8,369 nucleotides of DNA. Origin: Bacillota bacterium. GTDB lineage: Bacteria; Bacillota; Bacilli; Paenibacillales; Paenibacillaceae. The translations under genes were made by a program, and so were the position numbers. Location of the stretch: NCBI GenBank assembly GCA_023418755.1, contig JAEZZE010000399.1, forward strand, positions 1 through 8,369, written 5' to 3'. This document shows positions 6,262 through 8,369 of the stretch, piece by piece. The notes below the pieces were generated by a model. That model saw nothing but the letters and a program-made list of their open reading frames with translations, had not been told where the DNA came from and ran no database searches. Each line of letters begins with the position of its first letter. Position 1 is the stretch's first letter.

Positions 6262-6296
6262 AACGGGAACGGGAGAGCCAATCTTCCGTTCCCGTT
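6262..6296 (+). terminator. Long hairpin after relP (possible terminator without T run)
   Basis: Positions 6262-6276 pair with 6282-6296 over 15 bp with a single G-U pair and a GCCAA loop. It lies 13 bases after the relP stop. No T run follows (CGCGTTCCCCC), so it may be a factor-dependent terminator or a 3'-end stabiliser of the operon RNA rather than a standard intrinsic terminator. Confidence 0.5.
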
Positions 6297-6324
6297 CGCG
6301 TTCCCCCGGCATGCGGGGCCGCCC

Positions 6325-6419
6325 CCTCGCCAAAGTCCCCATTTTCGCCCGCGATAACCGAATCCGTAGAACAACGCCTCGCCAAAGTCCCCATTTTCGC
6401 TCGCGATAACCGAATCCGT
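6325..6419. repeat. 43-bp sequence repeated twice at a 52-bp period
   Basis: Copies at 6325-6367 and 6377-6419 differ at one base (C6349 against T6401). The 9-base intervals after each copy are also related. Each copy holds a small palindrome around TCGC..GCGA. No open frame is shared that looks like a protein. Together with the array at 6500-6664 it fills the 515-base stretch 6250-6764, in which no gene is seen. Confidence 0.8.
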
Positions 6420-6499
6420 CGAGTAACCTTCCCGCATCGGTCAGAGCCGCGTTCCCGTTCGGAGGTTTCTTGTTACGTGCAGTCGCCATCTTTCGCCGT

Positions 6500-6664
6500 C
6501 CGTATCGTCCGTAGCCCGTATCGTCTACCGCCCGTATCTTTCCGCAACCCGTATCGTCTGCCGCCCGCATCTTTCCGCAATCCGTATCGTCCGTAACCCT
6601 TTCCGTCCGCCGCCCGGATCTTCCGCAACCCGTCCAGAAACCCGCATCGTCCGCAGCCCGTAGG
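6500..6664. repeat. Degenerate 16/17-bp minisatellite, about ten units
   Basis: Units begin with CCGTATC or a variant at 6500, 6516, 6532, 6549, 6565, 6582, 6598, 6614, 6630 and 6642, with a partial unit at 6658. They end in CGYARC or YNCCGC. Most are 16 or 17 bases and the ninth is 12. Two classes (GTC and TTTC centres) alternate, producing a near-identical 33-bp double unit at 6515-6547 and 6548-6580. There are no spacers, so it is not CRISPR. A 16-base period breaks any reading frame. Confidence 0.75.
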
Positions 6665-6702
6665 CGTTCATTTCATGCGGACAAGCAGGAATAAATTGAG
6701 TA

Positions 6703-6732
6703 TTGCAAGGGAACAATTGTTCGTATTATGAT
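6703..6732 (+). promoter_or_regulatory. Sigma-A promoter of the SOS polymerase operon
   Basis: TTGCAA (6703-6708) and TATGAT (6727-6732) are separated by 18 bases. The -10 matches at 5 of 6 positions and the -35 at 4 of 6. One DinR/LexA box lies in the spacer and another directly after the -10, so repressor would block polymerase. Transcription should start near 6739. Confidence 0.65.
6711..6722 (+). promoter_or_regulatory. DinR/LexA operator 1 (SOS box)
   Basis: GAACAATTGTTC is a perfect palindrome fitting the Bacillus SOS box core GAAC-N4-GTTC. It sits between the -35 and -10 elements. Confidence 0.88.
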
Positions 6733-6734
6733 AG

Positions 6735-6746
6735 GAACAAATGTTC
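6735..6746 (+). promoter_or_regulatory. DinR/LexA operator 2 (SOS box)
   Basis: GAACAAATGTTC fits GAAC-N4-GTTC. Its centre is 24 bp from that of operator 1, so both lie on nearly the same face of the helix, and it covers the expected transcription start. Confidence 0.86.
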
Positions 6747-6764
6747 CCTGTGGAGGCGAGGAAA

Positions 6765-6965
6765 ATGTCCATAGCCAAATATGTGGGCCGGACGGTCGTT
6801 ATCGTATATATGGACAAAAAGGATCGGATCAGCCAAAGGACGATCCGGATAATCCGGATCGATGCGGGGACGGTGCATGCGTTCGATATGTCGCGCAACG
6901 AGCCGAGGAGATTCGCGTCCGAACGGATTTTGGCGGCGCAGCCGGTGATCGTTCATGCCTCCTGA
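6765..6965 (+). CDS. 66-residue WYL-like mini-protein, first gene of an SOS operon
   Basis: No close named family is recognised. The chain is a string of predicted strands: YVGRTVVIVYMDKKDR (6-21), SQRTIRIIRI (23-32), TVHAFDM (36-42), then RRFASERI (48-55). The pattern I-x-Y-x-D, then R-x-I, then RxFxxxRI resembles the core of WYL domains, although the WYL triplet itself is replaced (VHA). WYL domains act as ligand or single-strand DNA sensors in DNA-damage regulators such as PafBC, usually with a separate DNA-binding domain, which is absent here. I chose ATG 6765 because GGAGG (6752-6756) stands 8 bases upstream; the in-frame ATG 6741 lies inside an SOS box at the transcription start. The stop overlaps the polymerase start by 11 bases. 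The gene is real with good confidence; the WYL link is tentative. Confidence 0.8.
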   Translation: MSIAKYVGRTVVIVYMDKKDRISQRTIRIIRIDAGTVHAFDMSRNEPRRFASERILAAQPVIVHAS

Positions 6966-8214
6966 GCGCACGATTTTCCTGGTGGACGGCCAGTCCTTCT
7001 ACGCATCGATCGAGAAGGCCGCCCATCCCGAATACCGCGACAAACCGGTAGTCGTCGGGGATCCCGAACGCCGCGCGGGCATCATTCTTGCCGCGTGCCC
7101 GTTGGCGAAGCGGCGCGGAGTCATCACCGCGGAAAGAATTTTCCAGGCCCGCGCGAAGTGTCCCGATCTGGTCGTCGTCCGGCCGAGAATGCAGCGGTAT
7201 ATTACGATTTCCTTGCTGATGACGGAAATTTTCGAGATGGTCTCCGACCAAGTCGAGCCGTACAGCATCGACGAGCAGTTCATCGACGTGACCGGATCGA
7301 TCGGCGGCTACGGCTCGGCAGAGGAGATCGCCCGGTTCCTCCAGCATCATATCCGGCTGTCCACGGGCGTCTGGTCGCGGGTCGGGATCGGCCCGAGCAA
7401 AATTCTCGCCAAGATGGCGACCGATAATTTCGCCAAGAAACGTCCGGAGGGAGTATTCAGGCTGGACTACGAAAATATCGAGAAGGAGCTGTGGCCTCTG
7501 CCCGTCCATCACATGTTTATGGTCGCGTCGAGAATGGCCGTCCATTTCCAGCGCATGGGGCTGCCGACGATCGGGGACGTCGCCCGGCTCGAGCTGGCGG
7601 AGCTCAAGCGCAGGATGCGCTACGAGATGGGCAAGCAGAGCGACATCCAGGCGGAATATTATTGGCAGACGGCCCGCGGCATCGATCCGAGCCCGGTCGA
7701 GCCCGCTATCCGCGGCGAACTCAAATCCGTCAGCCACGGCAAAGCGCTGAAGGCCGGCCAGTACCGCAAGTTGGAGGATCTCGAGGTCGTGCTGCTGGAG
7801 CTGGTCATCGAAATATGCCGCAGAGCCCGTCGCCTGGGCTACCAAGGCCGCGTCGTGGCGGTCGGGGCATCGGAGACGGACGGGGAGCGCAAGTCGGGCT
7901 TTCATCGGCAGACGACTTTGCCGGAGCCGACCTCCCTGACCCGGGAGGTCGCGGCTGCGGCGCACAGGCTGTTCTCGAGCTACTGGCAGGGCATGTCGGT
8001 CACCCGTCTTCACGTCGTCTTGACCGAGCTGACCGACGACAGCGCGTACCAGCTTACGCTGTTCGAGAATCGTGCCGTCGAATACGACATCGAGCGGGCG
8101 GCGGACGGGATCAAGGACCGGTACGGGAGCGACGCCATCATGAGGGCGTCCTCGCTGCTGGAAGCCGGCGTGGCGCGCGAGAGGGCCGCCCAGATCGGGG
8201 GGCATTACAAATGA
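6955..8214 (+). CDS. Y-family translesion DNA polymerase (UvrX/YqjW, UmuC-like)
   Basis: It copies past damaged template bases as part of the SOS response. The 419-residue product has the Y-family order. FLVDGQSFYASIE (8-20) carries catalytic D11 and the likely steric gate Y16. YSIDE (103-107) carries catalytic D106 and E107. VGIGPSKILAKMATDNFAKK (143-162) is the palm helix. A helix-hairpin-helix region around LPTIGDVARLEL (203-214) follows, then the little-finger domain from about 255. QLTLF (366-370) is a textbook sliding-clamp binding motif. Partnership with a YolD-like gene and DinR control point to the UvrX/YqjW branch rather than DinB. No clear Shine-Dalgarno precedes the ATG, which overlaps the 66-residue gene by 11 bases, so translation is probably coupled. 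A YolD-like gene overlaps its stop by four bases. It appears complete, with all key residues present. Confidence 0.94.
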   Translation: MPPERTIFLVDGQSFYASIEKAAHPEYRDKPVVVGDPERRAGIILAACPLAKRRGVITAERIFQARAKCPDLVVVRPRMQRYITISLLMTEIFEMVSDQVEPYSIDEQFIDVTGSIGGYGSAEEIARFLQHHIRLSTGVWSRVGIGPSKILAKMATDNFAKKRPEGVFRLDYENIEKELWPLPVHHMFMVASRMAVHFQRMGLPTIGDVARLELAELKRRMRYEMGKQSDIQAEYYWQTARGIDPSPVEPAIRGELKSVSHGKALKAGQYRKLEDLEVVLLELVIEICRRARRLGYQGRVVAVGASETDGERKSGFHRQTTLPEPTSLTREVAAAAHRLFSSYWQGMSVTRLHVVLTELTDDSAYQLTLFENRAVEYDIERAADGIKDRYGSDAIMRASSLLEAGVARERAAQIGGHYK

Positions 8215-8369
8215 GCAAGCTGCAAGGGAACGAAAGGTGGAAATCGAAAATGCTGCTGACCGAGCATCAGGAGCAATACGAGAATCGCGGCGACCGAACG
8301 TCGAAGGGCCGCATCACTCCCGAAGAGCTGACGATGATCCGCGATTCGATCATGTACCCGCACATGCTG
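8211..8369 (+). CDS. YolD-like protein, N-terminal part (runs off the window)
   Basis: The first 53 codons are visible. RWKSKMLLTEH (9-19) matches the conserved N-terminal box of the YolD-like family (typically W..MMLPEH); here TEH replaces PEH. ITPEEL (35-40) introduces a helix. YolD-like proteins are small partners encoded beside UvrX/YqjW polymerases in Bacillus and phages, and have been proposed as UmuD-like accessory factors; their mechanism is unsettled. The ATG overlaps the polymerase stop as ATGA, after a run of six G (8197-8202) that serves as ribosome binding site. It is part of the SOS operon. Confidence 0.87.
   Translation, partial: MSKLQGNERWKSKMLLTEHQEQYENRGDRTSKGRITPEELTMIRDSIMYPHML

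Noticed and set aside
5500..6570. 356-residue open frame on the - strand
   Set aside because: It lies antisense to relP, reads through the repeat arrays, and shows no family motif. High-GC codon bias of relP explains the open frame.
6325..6664. Possible CRISPR array
   Set aside because: The units are contiguous or of irregular length with no unique spacers, and no cas genes are present.
6741..6764. Earlier ATG start for the 66-residue gene
   Set aside because: The codon lies within the second SOS box at the expected transcription start and has no ribosome binding site; ATG 6765 has one.
6829..8205. 458-residue open frame on the - strand
   Set aside because: It is the mirror of the Y-family polymerase, whose motifs are beyond doubt; the antisense product is Arg/Asp/His-rich with no recognisable domain.

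Overview
The window reads as high-GC Bacillales DNA, most like Paenibacillus or Cohnella. The reasons are strong Shine-Dalgarno sites, Bacillus-type DinR/LexA boxes, a RelP/YwaC-type alarmone synthetase, a YolD-like protein beside a UvrX/YqjW-type Y-family polymerase, and a Gram-positive type signal peptide and lipobox. All genes called lie on the + strand. The genus is an inference from family resemblance, not from a search.

Layout. Positions 1-124 are the 3' end (domains V and VI) of a group II intron, probably class C, whose body lies outside the window. After a 190-base hairpin-rich leader come a secreted DUF4367-like protein (318-1145) and a solute-binding lipoprotein (1189-2595), probably one transcript. 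A candidate promoter and a strong intrinsic terminator precede a YraN-family nuclease (2799-3188), which ends in its own terminator. A 260-base C/T-rich gap follows.

The centre is a tight operon of hflK (3546-4586), hflC (4583-5449) and a small alarmone synthetase of the RelP type (5506-6249). It is preceded by an exact TGAAAC / CGTA element with a 17-base spacer, the signature of a sigma-W-like extracytoplasmic sigma factor. This suggests a membrane-stress operon joining SPFH scaffold proteins, which control the FtsH protease in other bacteria, to (p)ppGpp synthesis.

From 6250 to 6764 there is no credible gene. The stretch holds a 15-bp hairpin, a 43-bp sequence present twice at a 52-bp period, and a degenerate 16/17-bp minisatellite of about ten units. 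It ends in a promoter carrying two perfect GAAC-N4-GTTC DinR/LexA operators.

That promoter drives an SOS cassette of overlapping genes: a 66-residue WYL-like mini-protein (6765-6965), a Y-family translesion polymerase (6955-8214) and a YolD-like protein (8211 to the window end, partial). The most attractive candidates for undescribed biology are the hflK-hflC-relP stress operon and the mini WYL-like protein built into an SOS polymerase operon.
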